DNA of 64,000 nt from NCBI GenBank assembly GCA_000421085.1, contig ATWE01000020.1, positions 1-64,000 on the forward strand, read 5' to 3'. This document shows, one piece after another, positions 18,128-26,905 of this stretch (its first letter is position 1; each line of letters opens with the position of its first letter). Both the position numbers and the translations under genes were made by a program. Under the pieces are notes generated by a model. The model ran no database searches. It saw nothing but the letters and a program-made list of their open reading frames with translations, and was not told where the DNA came from. The DNA comes from Ensifer sp. USDA 6670 (GTDB lineage Bacteria; Pseudomonadota; Alphaproteobacteria; Rhizobiales; Rhizobiaceae).

Positions 18128-20407
18128 TTATCGCGAATTGTTCTTGACGCCCGGGACAAATTCAAGTCTGCGCTGAATCTCTCGCAAAGCACGGGCAAGA
18201 GGTCCATATACCGCACGTCCATTACCCGAAATATGCGCCGCAAACAGACCGTTTTCGCAAGGCCGTTCGTCATCCCAGCCGAGATGAGAGATAATCGGAT
18301 AAAGGCATATGCCCTCTACGGGTACACCGGCGTCCATAGCAGCTCTGACCTCGGCGTAAACATAGGTTATCCAATCGGCGCGTCGGTCCGCTTCTATCCC
18401 CGTTTCCGCGAGAAAGAGCGGTTTACCATATCGCGCATATGTTTCGATCAGAATTGTCCTAAGTGGCTTGTAAAGCGGATGATCAATATCGATTGGCCGC
18501 CCGCCGTGGATCCATTGATTGTTATGGTAGTAGTTCACGCCAACGATATCGAGGAACTTATCCGCACCGCCAATCTGCGGCCAGAGCCTTCCCGCAAGCA
18601 GATCCCAGCCCTGAAACTGAGATTGATGGTGGCCCTCCGCGGCGCGCCGCTCCCAAGGGCGCGACGGATCGGTGATAACATTGATCACCGGATCGCAGTG
18701 GACGAAGCGCGCTCTCGGATCCACTGCAAGAATGGCTTCCATCGCCTCGATAGAAGCGCGCGCCAGTTGAACCTTCAATTCGAAGCCGCGCCCATGGGCA
18801 AAAGGATTGAGGTAGCCGGCGTCGCCGCCGCCCCACGAGAAGAACGAGATTTCGTTGACGGGCGAGTAAAATGGTACGGCGTCGCTTTCCTGCCGTACGA
18901 CACTTGCCGCAGCACCCGCAAAGCGCGCGAAACGTGTCACAAAATCCGGAGACCAGATATCGATGTCGTCAGGCCAGCCATAATGCAACAGATCCCAGAC
19001 GACCTGCGTCCTGGTCTCCTTCGCTGCCCTGAGCATCGGCAGGAAACTTGACCAGTCGTACTTCCGGGGGACCGTCTCGATCCGGTGCCAGCGCAATCCG
19101 TCGCGCACGGTGCGGATCGCATGGCGAGCGAGCTGCGCATAGTCGTCCGCGGCATAGACATCATGCCCGGTCGCGGCGATCACATCCAGGCGTTTTCCGG
19201 TAATTTCGCCATCGTGTGGACGCAAGCGATGCGTGGAACACTCGAAACCGCCCTGAAGAAAGGACTGGAATATGCCCGTGGGCCCCGACTTCCGCCTCTC
19301 GTCGACGACCTTCTGGATGACCCTTTCCCACTGGGGTACTACGGCCGCCACACTATAGTGGGTTTCCACCTTTGAACGCAGAGCCTGTCCGAGCTTTCTG
19401 CGCAAATCGGCGGACGCCATCAGCTTCTTCATCGCCGCCGCGACCGCGGCCGGGTCGCTATAGGGCACGAATATGCCAGACACCCCATCATCGATCTGCT
19501 GCAAGGCGCCGTTGTCAGGCGTTGCGATAACAGGCAAGCAGGCCGCGCCCGCCTCCGCTATCACATGCGGCATACCTTCGCCCTTCGACAGCCAAGTGAA
19601 AATGTCGAAGGCCGACAGAAGCGCCTGAATATCCTTCCGGTCCCCAAGAAAAGTCAGCACATCGCCCAGCCCGCACGAAGCGACCAGCGACTGCAGCTGC
19701 ACGGCATAATCCGGCATAAACGCGTCCGGACCACCGACAATCACGAAACGCGCAGATTCATTTTCCGCATGCACGATCGCCGCTGCTTCGATGAAATCCT
19801 CGACATTTTTCTTTGGATCGAGCCGCCCCACCCAGCCGATAAGAACTGTATTTTCCGCCACACCAAGCGAGGCACGCATTGCTGCGCGCTGGGTAGCGTC
19901 GAACTCCGTCAGATCGACCATCGAGGGGATTTCGATCGCATCTTCTCCGCGCCCCGGCATGACCGAGGCAGCGGCGTCGCGTATAGATCGGCAGACGCCG
20001 ACATAGCGGCTGGTGAAATGCTTCGGCCCTGCCAGCGCTTCGGACACAAGTCCACCATGCTCGATCAGCGGCGGTCGCAGATGGACACGCTCCAACGCCG
20101 GGTAAATATCTGCAACATTCTGACACGCGACCACGACGTCATATCTCGGGATCTTATCTGCAAGATAGGAAACCGTGTCGTCGAAGGACAGATCGTAAGG
20201 CGTCGTATCCACGTCGACGCCCAGGGCCGTCAATTGTTCATGCGTCTGGCTGGGCATGTTGGGCTTGTGGAAACAGGCGACAACATCTATCCGGTAGCGA
20301 ACTCGATTGAGACTACGAGCCAGAAGGCGGACTTCCGTCTCCTCGCCCCCGACCACCAGCCATGCGAAGACGAACAGAACACGGAGTGGTGGCTCAAGCG
20401 GTCTCAT
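18128..20407 (-). CDS. Fusion: GT4-type glycosyltransferase + GH1-like glycoside hydrolase
   Basis: A 759-residue protein. Residues ~8-375 are a GT-B glycosyltransferase of the GT4/Glycos_transf_1 type. They show the early loop VVGGEETEVRLLARSL, the core LIGWVGRLDPKKN, the EX7E-type donor-site segment SKGEGMPHVIAEAGAACLPV, and PYSDPAAVAAAM. Residues ~385-745 form a TIM-barrel hydrolase of clan A, like GH1. The likely acid/base Glu is in FYSPVNEISF and the nucleophile Glu in LFLAETGIE. There is no signal peptide, so both act in the cytoplasm. Its ATG overlaps the preceding stop (ATGA at 20404-20407), so translation is coupled. It is the last gene of the operon. The hydrolase half may instead be a transglycosidase or sugar-binding module; the role is unknown. 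Confidence 0.88.
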   Translation of the reverse strand: MRPLEPPLRVLFVFAWLVVGGEETEVRLLARSLNRVRYRIDVVACFHKPNMPSQTHEQLTALGVDVDTTPYDLSFDDTVSYLADKIPRYDVVVACQNVADIYPALERVHLRPPLIEHGGLVSEALAGPKHFTSRYVGVCRSIRDAAASVMPGRGEDAIEIPSMVDLTEFDATQRAAMRASLGVAENTVLIGWVGRLDPKKNVEDFIEAAAIVHAENESARFVIVGGPDAFMPDYAVQLQSLVASCGLGDVLTFLGDRKDIQALLSAFDIFTWLSKGEGMPHVIAEAGAACLPVIATPDNGALQQIDDGVSGIFVPYSDPAAVAAAMKKLMASADLRRKLGQALRSKVETHYSVAAVVPQWERVIQKVVDERRKSGPTGIFQSFLQGGFECSTHRLRPHDGEITGKRLDVIAATGHDVYAADDYAQLARHAIRTVRDGLRWHRIETVPRKYDWSSFLPMLRAAKETRTQVVWDLLHYGWPDDIDIWSPDFVTRFARFAGAAASVVRQESDAVPFYSPVNEISFFSWGGGDAGYLNPFAHGRGFELKVQLARASIEAMEAILAVDPRARFVHCDPVINVITDPSRPWERRAAEGHHQSQFQGWDLLAGRLWPQIGGADKFLDIVGVNYYHNNQWIHGGRPIDIDHPLYKPLRTILIETYARYGKPLFLAETGIEADRRADWITYVYAEVRAAMDAGVPVEGICLYPIISHLGWDDERPCENGLFAAHISGNGRAVYGPLARALREIQRRLEFVPGVKNNSR

Positions 20408-23400
20408 CCGCTGACCTTGAAGACGATCTGCAGGAATTCCCGCCGGTTCTCCACCAGATCAGCGAGGAATTTTGGCCCATCGTCGAATGGAACGACATGC
20501 GTGATCATATGCTCCCGAATGAGAGCTCCGTGGATTTTTACGAGCTGGACCGTTTCCTCGGCAAGCCGGCGCCTGTTCCACAGCGGCGCCAGCCCTCTGG
20601 GTACGCGGTTAATCTGTGCGCAGCGGATGTTGAGGCCATTGTGATGAAACTCTTCGCCTAACCGCAGCCGCTCGGCGCCCCCCTGATAGAATGCGAGATC
20701 AATGACCGTGCCCTGCGGGCGGAGTGCCTTCAGCGCGACGTGGAGGCTCCACGGGTGCGCCCGTGTCTGAAACACGACATCGGCGCCGCGATCACGTCCG
20801 CCATTATGCCATCGCGTTTTCGCGTGCTGCCAGACCTCATCCTCGGTCATCGCAATCAGACCCATGCCCCGCGCCTTGTTCCGCCGAAACGCCGAAGGAT
20901 CGGCAACGACGATTTCCAAGGCCCCCGCTTTGTGCGCAAAAAGCGCCGTCATCAATCCAACCGTGCCTCCTCCGAGCACGACCACGTGACGCCCCGCAAC
21001 GCCAACTCCGAGACAGGATACGTTGCTCCCCAGAGCGTCCGCATCCGCATGTAGAATTCCGTTGGCCGCGATGGGGCCCATCTGCGCTACGAAGACGCCG
21101 AGAAGGGGATCGATTTCGGCTGGCAAGGGCACTAGCAAGTCGAGGAATGGATCGGCAGTATGGCCGCTTTTGTGTGCGTAGGTCGCGGCAACGACATCCC
21201 CTTCCTTGAAGCCTACCGCCTTCGACTCCGAGACGCGCGCCACTTCCATGTATCCCAGAAAAGGCACCGGGTAGTGAAGATCCGGCTCCTTCTCGACAAA
21301 CACGCCGCGCTCGCTATCGAAACGGGAGTGGAAGTAAGGATTGGTGTTCTTCATGAAGGTAAGTTCGGTGCCGGCGGAAAAGCCGGTAAAGAGCGTTTCC
21401 AACCGGACATGGCCGTCAGCGGGCGGGCCCTCTTCATAGTCGAAGAAGAATGCTTTTCCAGGCCCTTCGATGCCAAGAGAGCGAATGGCACGATGGCCTG
21501 GGGATAATCCCTGAGAGGCCTCGGACGACGGTGGATACTGCAGCGCCGTCACGGCGTTCCGGACTATGACAGGCGGATCGAGCTTTATCGGCTCGCCGCT
21601 GCGCGCCGAGGATGCGACCGCGAGCGCGAGCCGGTGCGTCGCCAGCGCATCCGCGTAGGCACAGCGAATGTTATTATTTCCCCCGCGCACCGCGTCAACA
21701 AAATCGCGATCTTCACGCCAGACGGGATCGCCCTCGGCATGACGCACTGGTCGACCAGCACCCACATCGATCATGATGTCATGGTCAGTCAGCTCGATCG
21801 CAAGTCGGTCGGCAAAGATGTTGAGTCCGACCCTGTGGCTCCAACCGAGAAGACACGTCGAGGAGATGTTGCCGATAACGCCCGACTGAAAGGTAAGGCT
21901 CGCAGTGGTCACCGCCGGCACATCGAGGCCTGGAAATTCGGGGCGGTCTTTGAAGCCGACACGGCCATAAACGTCCGTGACTTCACCAACGAGGTATCGC
22001 GCCAGATCGATGATGTGGGTCGCCTGCTCAACCATCTGGCCGCCGGAGCGGTCGTTCTTCCACCACCATTGCGGCGGTGGCGTCTGGTCCAGCCAATAGC
22101 CCGAGAGAAGCTGCGCGGGATTTTCGGCCAGAAGCCGGCGCGCCTCCTCTACTGTATCGAGATTGCGCCAATGATAACCGACAGCCGTGATCAGCTTTGC
22201 GGCTTCGATCGCGGCAGACAGTTCCTCCGCCAGCCCGATATCGAGCGTGATGGGCTTCTCGACAAAGAACGGGATACCACGCGCGATCAGATCCCGTTCG
22301 GCATCGCCATGGGCAAAGGGGGGAATGCAGATATAGACCGCATCCAGCGCCTCTTTCTCCAGCATCGCACCGTGGCTCTCGAACGCCTTAGCACCGAACC
22401 GCGACGCCGCATGCTCGGCACGTCCGAAGTCCGGGTCTGCAAAAGCAACGAGCGCCACGTCCTCGAAACCGGCGAAAATATCGAGATGCCGGTGGGCGAT
22501 GCCCCCGACGCCAATGAAGCCGACACGTGTCTTGTCCATGAAATGATGTCCTTGTTTATTCTCCGTCTGCTCGGAAAGAAATCGCCGATAAACAGCCGCC
22601 GTTTCGTCCGCCATTCGCTGTGCTGAAAATTCAGCGTGAAATCTGTCCCGACCGGCCCTGCCGATCGTTTTCGCCCGTTCCGGGTCTCTTAGAGCTTCGA
22701 TCAGCACGCGGGCCAATGAGGATGGATTTTCGCGTTCAGCCAGGAACGGATGTTTCGATCCAAGCGCCTCGACGGTGCCGCCGATCCGGGTTGCGACGAC
22801 AGGCAGTCCGATCGACATTGCTTCGAGTACTGCTAAGGGAAGTCCTTCAAATCGCGACGGCAGGACGAACAGGTCGGCGCTGCCCATCAACTGGTCGACC
22901 TCGACGCGGTGCCCCAGAAACTGGACATGCGGGCCAAGCGACAGGTCTTCGACCAGTGCCCGAACAGCATCCATCTCCTCGCCTTTGCCCACAAGAAGCA
23001 AAACGACTGATGGGTCCGCCGCTAATACTGCCGGCATTGCCCTGATCAGAGTGGCGTGGTCCTTCTGTTTAGAAAAGCGCGCCACCGTAATGAGGACGTT
23101 TTTTCCGTCGAGCCCAAGTGCGGCTTTGCTGCGATCGGCAGTGTTCCGTGTGCCTAGCGAGAAGATCCCATTGCGGACGACCGTCATTCGGTTGGCACTG
23201 ACCCCGTTGCTCTCGAAGCTGAGCTTCGATGCTTCCGAAACGACGATATGATGCGCAAGAGCATCACTTTCACTGGCATAGCGCTCCTTCTGCTCGGTAT
23301 CGGTGAGCAGGTAGGGAAGATGCTCCGTACGGATAACCGGGATGCCGCAGGCGACCCCTGCGCGCGCTATCTCATGGCCCTCCCAACCGATACCAGCGTG

Positions 23401-23646
23401 GACGTGGAGCAAGGAAATGCCCGAAAACCCCAGCCAATGTTCGAAAGACGCGTTATCATCGATACCTTTGACCGCAAGGCCGCAATGCGCAGCCCTTGTC
23501 AGCAGGGCGGCTTCGATCCCATCGATCGCGGCAAGCGTCACATCGAACTGGCCCTGGAGCGCCCGACCGAGCGTGAGCATGTGTTCGCCCATTCCGGATG
23601 GATCGACGCTGTCGGTCGCAAGCACTATGCGCAAACCTGTGTTCAT
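20404..23646 (-). CDS. Triple fusion: GT4 glycosyltransferase + Gfo/Idh/MocA + zinc-type MDR dehydrogenase
   Basis: A 1080-residue protein in three parts. Residues 1-~360 are a GT4 glycosyltransferase (ITVARFSKQKDHATLIRAMP; donor site PSRFEGLPLAVLEAMSIGLP). Residues ~370-710 are a Gfo/Idh/MocA NAD(P)-dependent sugar oxidoreductase (VGFIGVGGIAHRHLDIFAGF; EKPITLD with the catalytic-site Lys; QATHIIDLARYLVG). Residues ~735-1080 resemble a medium-chain alcohol dehydrogenase (Rossmann VVVLGGGTVGLMTALFAHKA) but lack an obvious GHE zinc motif. Such Gfo-MDR pairs occur in polysaccharide clusters. A Met at the start of part 2 (MDKTRVGF) may mark the old separate gene. ATGA overlaps join it to both neighbours. 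It likely makes a modified sugar and transfers one; the substrates are unknown. Confidence 0.88.
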   Translation of the reverse strand: MNTGLRIVLATDSVDPSGMGEHMLTLGRALQGQFDVTLAAIDGIEAALLTRAAHCGLAVKGIDDNASFEHWLGFSGISLLHVHAGIGWEGHEIARAGVACGIPVIRTEHLPYLLTDTEQKERYASESDALAHHIVVSEASKLSFESNGVSANRMTVVRNGIFSLGTRNTADRSKAALGLDGKNVLITVARFSKQKDHATLIRAMPAVLAADPSVVLLLVGKGEEMDAVRALVEDLSLGPHVQFLGHRVEVDQLMGSADLFVLPSRFEGLPLAVLEAMSIGLPVVATRIGGTVEALGSKHPFLAERENPSSLARVLIEALRDPERAKTIGRAGRDRFHAEFSAQRMADETAAVYRRFLSEQTENKQGHHFMDKTRVGFIGVGGIAHRHLDIFAGFEDVALVAFADPDFGRAEHAASRFGAKAFESHGAMLEKEALDAVYICIPPFAHGDAERDLIARGIPFFVEKPITLDIGLAEELSAAIEAAKLITAVGYHWRNLDTVEEARRLLAENPAQLLSGYWLDQTPPPQWWWKNDRSGGQMVEQATHIIDLARYLVGEVTDVYGRVGFKDRPEFPGLDVPAVTTASLTFQSGVIGNISSTCLLGWSHRVGLNIFADRLAIELTDHDIMIDVGAGRPVRHAEGDPVWREDRDFVDAVRGGNNNIRCAYADALATHRLALAVASSARSGEPIKLDPPVIVRNAVTALQYPPSSEASQGLSPGHRAIRSLGIEGPGKAFFFDYEEGPPADGHVRLETLFTGFSAGTELTFMKNTNPYFHSRFDSERGVFVEKEPDLHYPVPFLGYMEVARVSESKAVGFKEGDVVAATYAHKSGHTADPFLDLLVPLPAEIDPLLGVFVAQMGPIAANGILHADADALGSNVSCLGVGVAGRHVVVLGGGTVGLMTALFAHKAGALEIVVADPSAFRRNKARGMGLIAMTEDEVWQHAKTRWHNGGRDRGADVVFQTRAHPWSLHVALKALRPQGTVIDLAFYQGGAERLRLGEEFHHNGLNIRCAQINRVPRGLAPLWNRRRLAEETVQLVKIHGALIREHMITHVVPFDDGPKFLADLVENRREFLQIVFKVSG

Positions 23647-25991
23647 TTCGCGCTGGCAGCCTCGTCGCTCAGGACTGTCTTCGCCATCCGCCGATAGGTT
23701 GCTAACGCCTGACCAACAACCTGGTCCATATTGAAGTATTTGTAGGTTCCCAGTCGTCCGACGAACGTCACGCCCGCGCGCGCTCGTGCCAAGGCCTCGT
23801 ACTGCTTGTAGAGTGCCTGGTTTTCCGGTCGCGGAATCGGATAGTAGGGGTCTCCGTCGGCACAGGCGAATTCGTAGGAAATGCTGGTTTTCGGGTGGAT
23901 CTGCCCAGTGAGATGCTTGTACTCAGTAACGCGGGTATAGGGCACGGCCTCAGACGGATAGTTTACGACGGCTACAGGTTGCACGCGACTGATATCATGC
24001 GTTTCGTGCTGGAACTTCAGGCTGCGATACGGCAGTCGCCCAAAGCAGTAACCGAAATATTCGTCGATTGGCCCTGTAAAGATCGTATGCGCTACCAGGC
24101 TGTCCCGGTGGATGTCGGCATACTCGGTGCCGGTCATGACAGTGATGTTCTCGTGATCCAGCATATTTTTGAACATTTCGGTATACCCATGAAGCGGCAT
24201 CGCCTGATAAGTGTCGAGAAAATACCGGTCGTCCGTATTTGTGCGCGTTGGCACCCGCGCCGTTACCGACTTGTCGAGCTGCGCGGGATCAAGCCCCCAT
24301 TGCTTTCGGGTGTAACCCTCAAAGAATGCACTGTACAAATCACTGCCGATCTGAGACACGACCACATCCTTCGACGTCACGATCGCACCGCACGGCTCGG
24401 CGCGGCTGGCCAGAAACAGTGCGGCTTCTGCCTCGTTCTTGAGGTCAAGACCGTATAGGACGTTCAGCGTCGTTCTGTTGATGGGAACAGGCAATAGATG
24501 ATCGCCGACGTGTGCAAGTACCCGATGCTCGTAGGGTCTCCAAGCTGTAAACCGCGACAGGTAGTTCAGGATGACCTCGCTGTTGGTGTGGAAGATATGA
24601 GGTCCGTATCGATGAACCAGGATGCCGTCTTCATTGTGAAAATCATAGGCATTCCCAGCGATATGCGGTCGTCGGTCGCAAAGAAGCACGCGTTTATTGC
24701 CATCGGATGCAAGTCTCTCTGCCAAAACCGAACCGGCAAACCCTGCACCGACAATCAGATAATCGTAAATTAAAGAAAACGCGGCGCCTGACCTTCGAGG
24801 ATGGCTTCTTTTGGGAGGCAGCTCGGGCACGGTCCGCCGTGTCACAGCTTCATTCATCAGAGTATTCATCGCGAGGAATGTATCGTCCCACGATGACCCC
24901 GCAAGCATTGCATCGACTGATGCCAGCCAATCCGTGCCAGACCTTTTCAAGATAAGCGCACTTTCGCATGCCGTAGCAAATTCATTGGCGTCTCGAGCCA
25001 GAAATACGCCACCCACATCACCGTAATGACGCACCACATCCGTAACCGGCGTGCTGACAACCGGCCGTCCGGCTGCCAGATATTCCGGCGTCTTCGTGGG
25101 GCTGATGAACTTCGTTGCCTCGTTGAGGGCAAACGGCATCAATGCCACATCCCATCCCGAAAGATAGGCCGGCAGTTCAGCGTAACTCTTCTGTCCGAGA
25201 TAGTGGATGTTTGGAGCCTTCGGCAGATCATCAGGCGAAATTTTGGAGATCGGACCGATAAAGATGAAGGAGAGGTTTGGCCTCGCTTTCGCCACTGCAC
25301 CGATCAGCGCCAGATCGAGGCGCTCGTCGATGACGCCATAATATCCGAGTTTCGAGCCGGAAATTGTCCGTTGATCGGACGGCTCCTCACAGTTCAGCCG
25401 TGCGGTCTGAAAATGGCTTGTGTCGACACTCGACGGAAAAGGATGAATGTTGGCATGCAGATGGCGCTTCGCCTCGTAAAGGCTATGTCCTCCCGTGAAT
25501 ACCGCATCGGCCCGAACGATGAGCGCAGCCTCCGTTTCCTTCAATCGGGGCGGTGCAAATTTGAAATTCGCCAGTTCGTCCATACAGTCATAAATGACCG
25601 CCGACGCATCCACATGGCTGGCGAAATCATACATCATCGGAGTGTAAAACCACAAAATTGGTCGTGTCGCACCGCAAAGCCCGAGAAGATCATCAAGCAG
25701 TCTTCTCAACGCCTGTTCCCGGTCGCCTTCACTCCAGCCATCCGGAATCCGGGGACGAACGGCCTTGACCGCCGTTCCGTCGAATGAATGAATTTCGAGA
25801 TAGGCGAGATGATGGTCTGTCGGAATAAATTCCTCAAAGAAGAATACCTGCCGATTTTTGGCAAAGCGGTCCATCAGGTGTTGCGGGCGCTGCAACACAA
25901 AATCCCACCGCAAGTGAGAGAAACAAATAAGAGGCGCGTTGTAGGCGGACACGGAATGTGCCGCTTGAGAAAACGAACTGGAGAGATTCAT
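23643..25991 (-). CDS. Fusion: glycosyltransferase + UDP-galactopyranose mutase
   Basis: A 782-residue protein. Residues ~18-390 are a GT-B glycosyltransferase of the type starting FSHLRWDFVLQRPQHLMDRF, with the donor region KTPEYLAAGRPVVSTPVTDV. Residues ~408-775 are a UDP-galactopyranose mutase (Glf). The FAD site is YLIVGAGFAGSVLAERLA. Family blocks follow: GPHIFHTNSEVILNYLSRF, YTRKQWGLDPAQL, PYTRVTEYKHLTGQ and YKYFNMDQVVGQAL. The mutase makes UDP-galactofuranose; coupling to a glycosyltransferase suggests a galactofuranosyltransferase. It is the first gene of a three-gene operon with ATGA overlap to the next. Only a weak GGATG ribosome site precedes ATG 25991. The product is probably a galactofuranose-containing surface glycan or glycolipid (inference). 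Confidence 0.92.
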   Translation of the reverse strand: MNLSSSFSQAAHSVSAYNAPLICFSHLRWDFVLQRPQHLMDRFAKNRQVFFFEEFIPTDHHLAYLEIHSFDGTAVKAVRPRIPDGWSEGDREQALRRLLDDLLGLCGATRPILWFYTPMMYDFASHVDASAVIYDCMDELANFKFAPPRLKETEAALIVRADAVFTGGHSLYEAKRHLHANIHPFPSSVDTSHFQTARLNCEEPSDQRTISGSKLGYYGVIDERLDLALIGAVAKARPNLSFIFIGPISKISPDDLPKAPNIHYLGQKSYAELPAYLSGWDVALMPFALNEATKFISPTKTPEYLAAGRPVVSTPVTDVVRHYGDVGGVFLARDANEFATACESALILKRSGTDWLASVDAMLAGSSWDDTFLAMNTLMNEAVTRRTVPELPPKRSHPRRSGAAFSLIYDYLIVGAGFAGSVLAERLASDGNKRVLLCDRRPHIAGNAYDFHNEDGILVHRYGPHIFHTNSEVILNYLSRFTAWRPYEHRVLAHVGDHLLPVPINRTTLNVLYGLDLKNEAEAALFLASRAEPCGAIVTSKDVVVSQIGSDLYSAFFEGYTRKQWGLDPAQLDKSVTARVPTRTNTDDRYFLDTYQAMPLHGYTEMFKNMLDHENITVMTGTEYADIHRDSLVAHTIFTGPIDEYFGYCFGRLPYRSLKFQHETHDISRVQPVAVVNYPSEAVPYTRVTEYKHLTGQIHPKTSISYEFACADGDPYYPIPRPENQALYKQYEALARARAGVTFVGRLGTYKYFNMDQVVGQALATYRRMAKTVLSDEAASAK

Positions 25992-26085
25992 CGCACATCC
26001 GCGTTAGAGAGACAGGTGCAAACTACGATCCCATTGGTTTGTTCCGTGCGTTTATTCATGCATCTCTAATATTCAGGAAAATTCA

Positions 26086-26330
26086 TCAGTGTTCTCGGTT
26101 TGTGCACCGAGTGCGGCCACGTCCGGTTGTCTGCCTGGGTGAAAAAAGCGGGAAGCGTCGAGAGCATCTCAAGAATGCCTTCGTGAAAGGCTCCAGCTGT
26201 TGCGGCGCGCCCAGTTTGCTCCGTAATATGTTGAAGTCGCACCGAAGCGCGCTGTTGGCAAGAACGGGCAATCCCGCAAGTACGTGTTCGGTCAGGGTCG
26301 CTGGCGCCCATCATCGACGCCACTCCCGAA
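26086..26330 (-). pseudogene. Possible glycosyltransferase C-terminal fragment
   Basis: A minus-strand frame reads ATLTEHVLAGLPVLANSALR. This resembles the donor-site helix of GT-B enzymes (E.LA.G.PV....) and continues with a helical tail. It abuts a transposase fragment upstream and lies about 100 bases before the glycan operon, so it may be what is left of a fourth glycosyltransferase. The match is short and no search was possible. Confidence 0.3.
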
Positions 26331-26547
26331 CACCGTCGCTGATCCGATTGTTCGAGGGCCGGCCAATCGCCTTGTGCCGGATCGATGCTGCACCATCCGT
26401 CCGCATCCGCTCCAAGAGCCGGCGAACCTGACGCGTGCTTAAGCCCAGAACATGCGCCGCCGAAACCAATGTCATGCGGCCGGCGATCACTTTCGACAAA
26501 ACCTCAATCCGCTGCAGATCACGCTCGCTCATCGCAATCAATCCCAT
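26311..26547 (-). mobile_element. ISNCY-type transposase N-terminal fragment
   Basis: The first ~79 residues of an ISNCY-like transposase: MGLIAMSERDLQRIEVLSKV, an HTH (SAAHVLGLSTRQVRRLLERM) and the linker IRHKAIGRPSNNRISDGV. The frame ends near 26311 and the catalytic core is missing. It marks an insertion point upstream of the glycan operon. Confidence 0.75.
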
Positions 26548-26595
26548 CCGCAATCTCCCAGGGACGCCTCGATCTCGCATCTCATGCGAGACCAC

Positions 26596-26905
26596 GAAAG
26601 CCCCTCCCGTGATTTTAGATCGGGTACAGGTTTGCAGCTATTTTATGCTGCTATAGCTGCTACAAGCTAAGGAAAGCACATACTATTTTCATTGAGCGCG
26701 GCTAATGATCATGCAAGATTCAAGATCGTGAGGAAAGTTTTCAGCCCTCCAGTCAGTCAGTCAGTCCGTTCGATCCGAACCGTCCGTTGTGCTAAGACCC
26801 AAGTATAAGGGAAGCGCCTACGCCATGCGGGCGCGAAACTAACCACCTCGTGACCTCTGAAAGCGCGGCCGAGGCCGGTCGCGCCCTCAAGAAAATGGAG
26901 TTACG
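26596..26905. other. Intergenic region before the DadA-like gene; short AGTC repeat
   Basis: This non-coding stretch contains four tandem AGTC units at 26751-26766. It presumably carries the promoter of the oxidase gene at 26906, but no box is clear enough to call. Confidence 0.4.

Noticed and set aside
19565-22626. Two long plus-strand open frames (359 and 330 codons) opposite the glycan operon
   Set aside because: They are antisense to clearly recognised domains, have Arg/His/Cys-rich composition and no motifs; they arise from GC-rich codon bias.
25992-26110. Possible nod box upstream of the glycan operon
   Set aside because: ACAAACCAAT and GATC words are present, but the ordered 47-base nod-box pattern is not.
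26751-26766. Tandem AGTC repeat considered as a CRISPR or iteron
   Set aside because: Only four 4-base units without spacers; too small for either.
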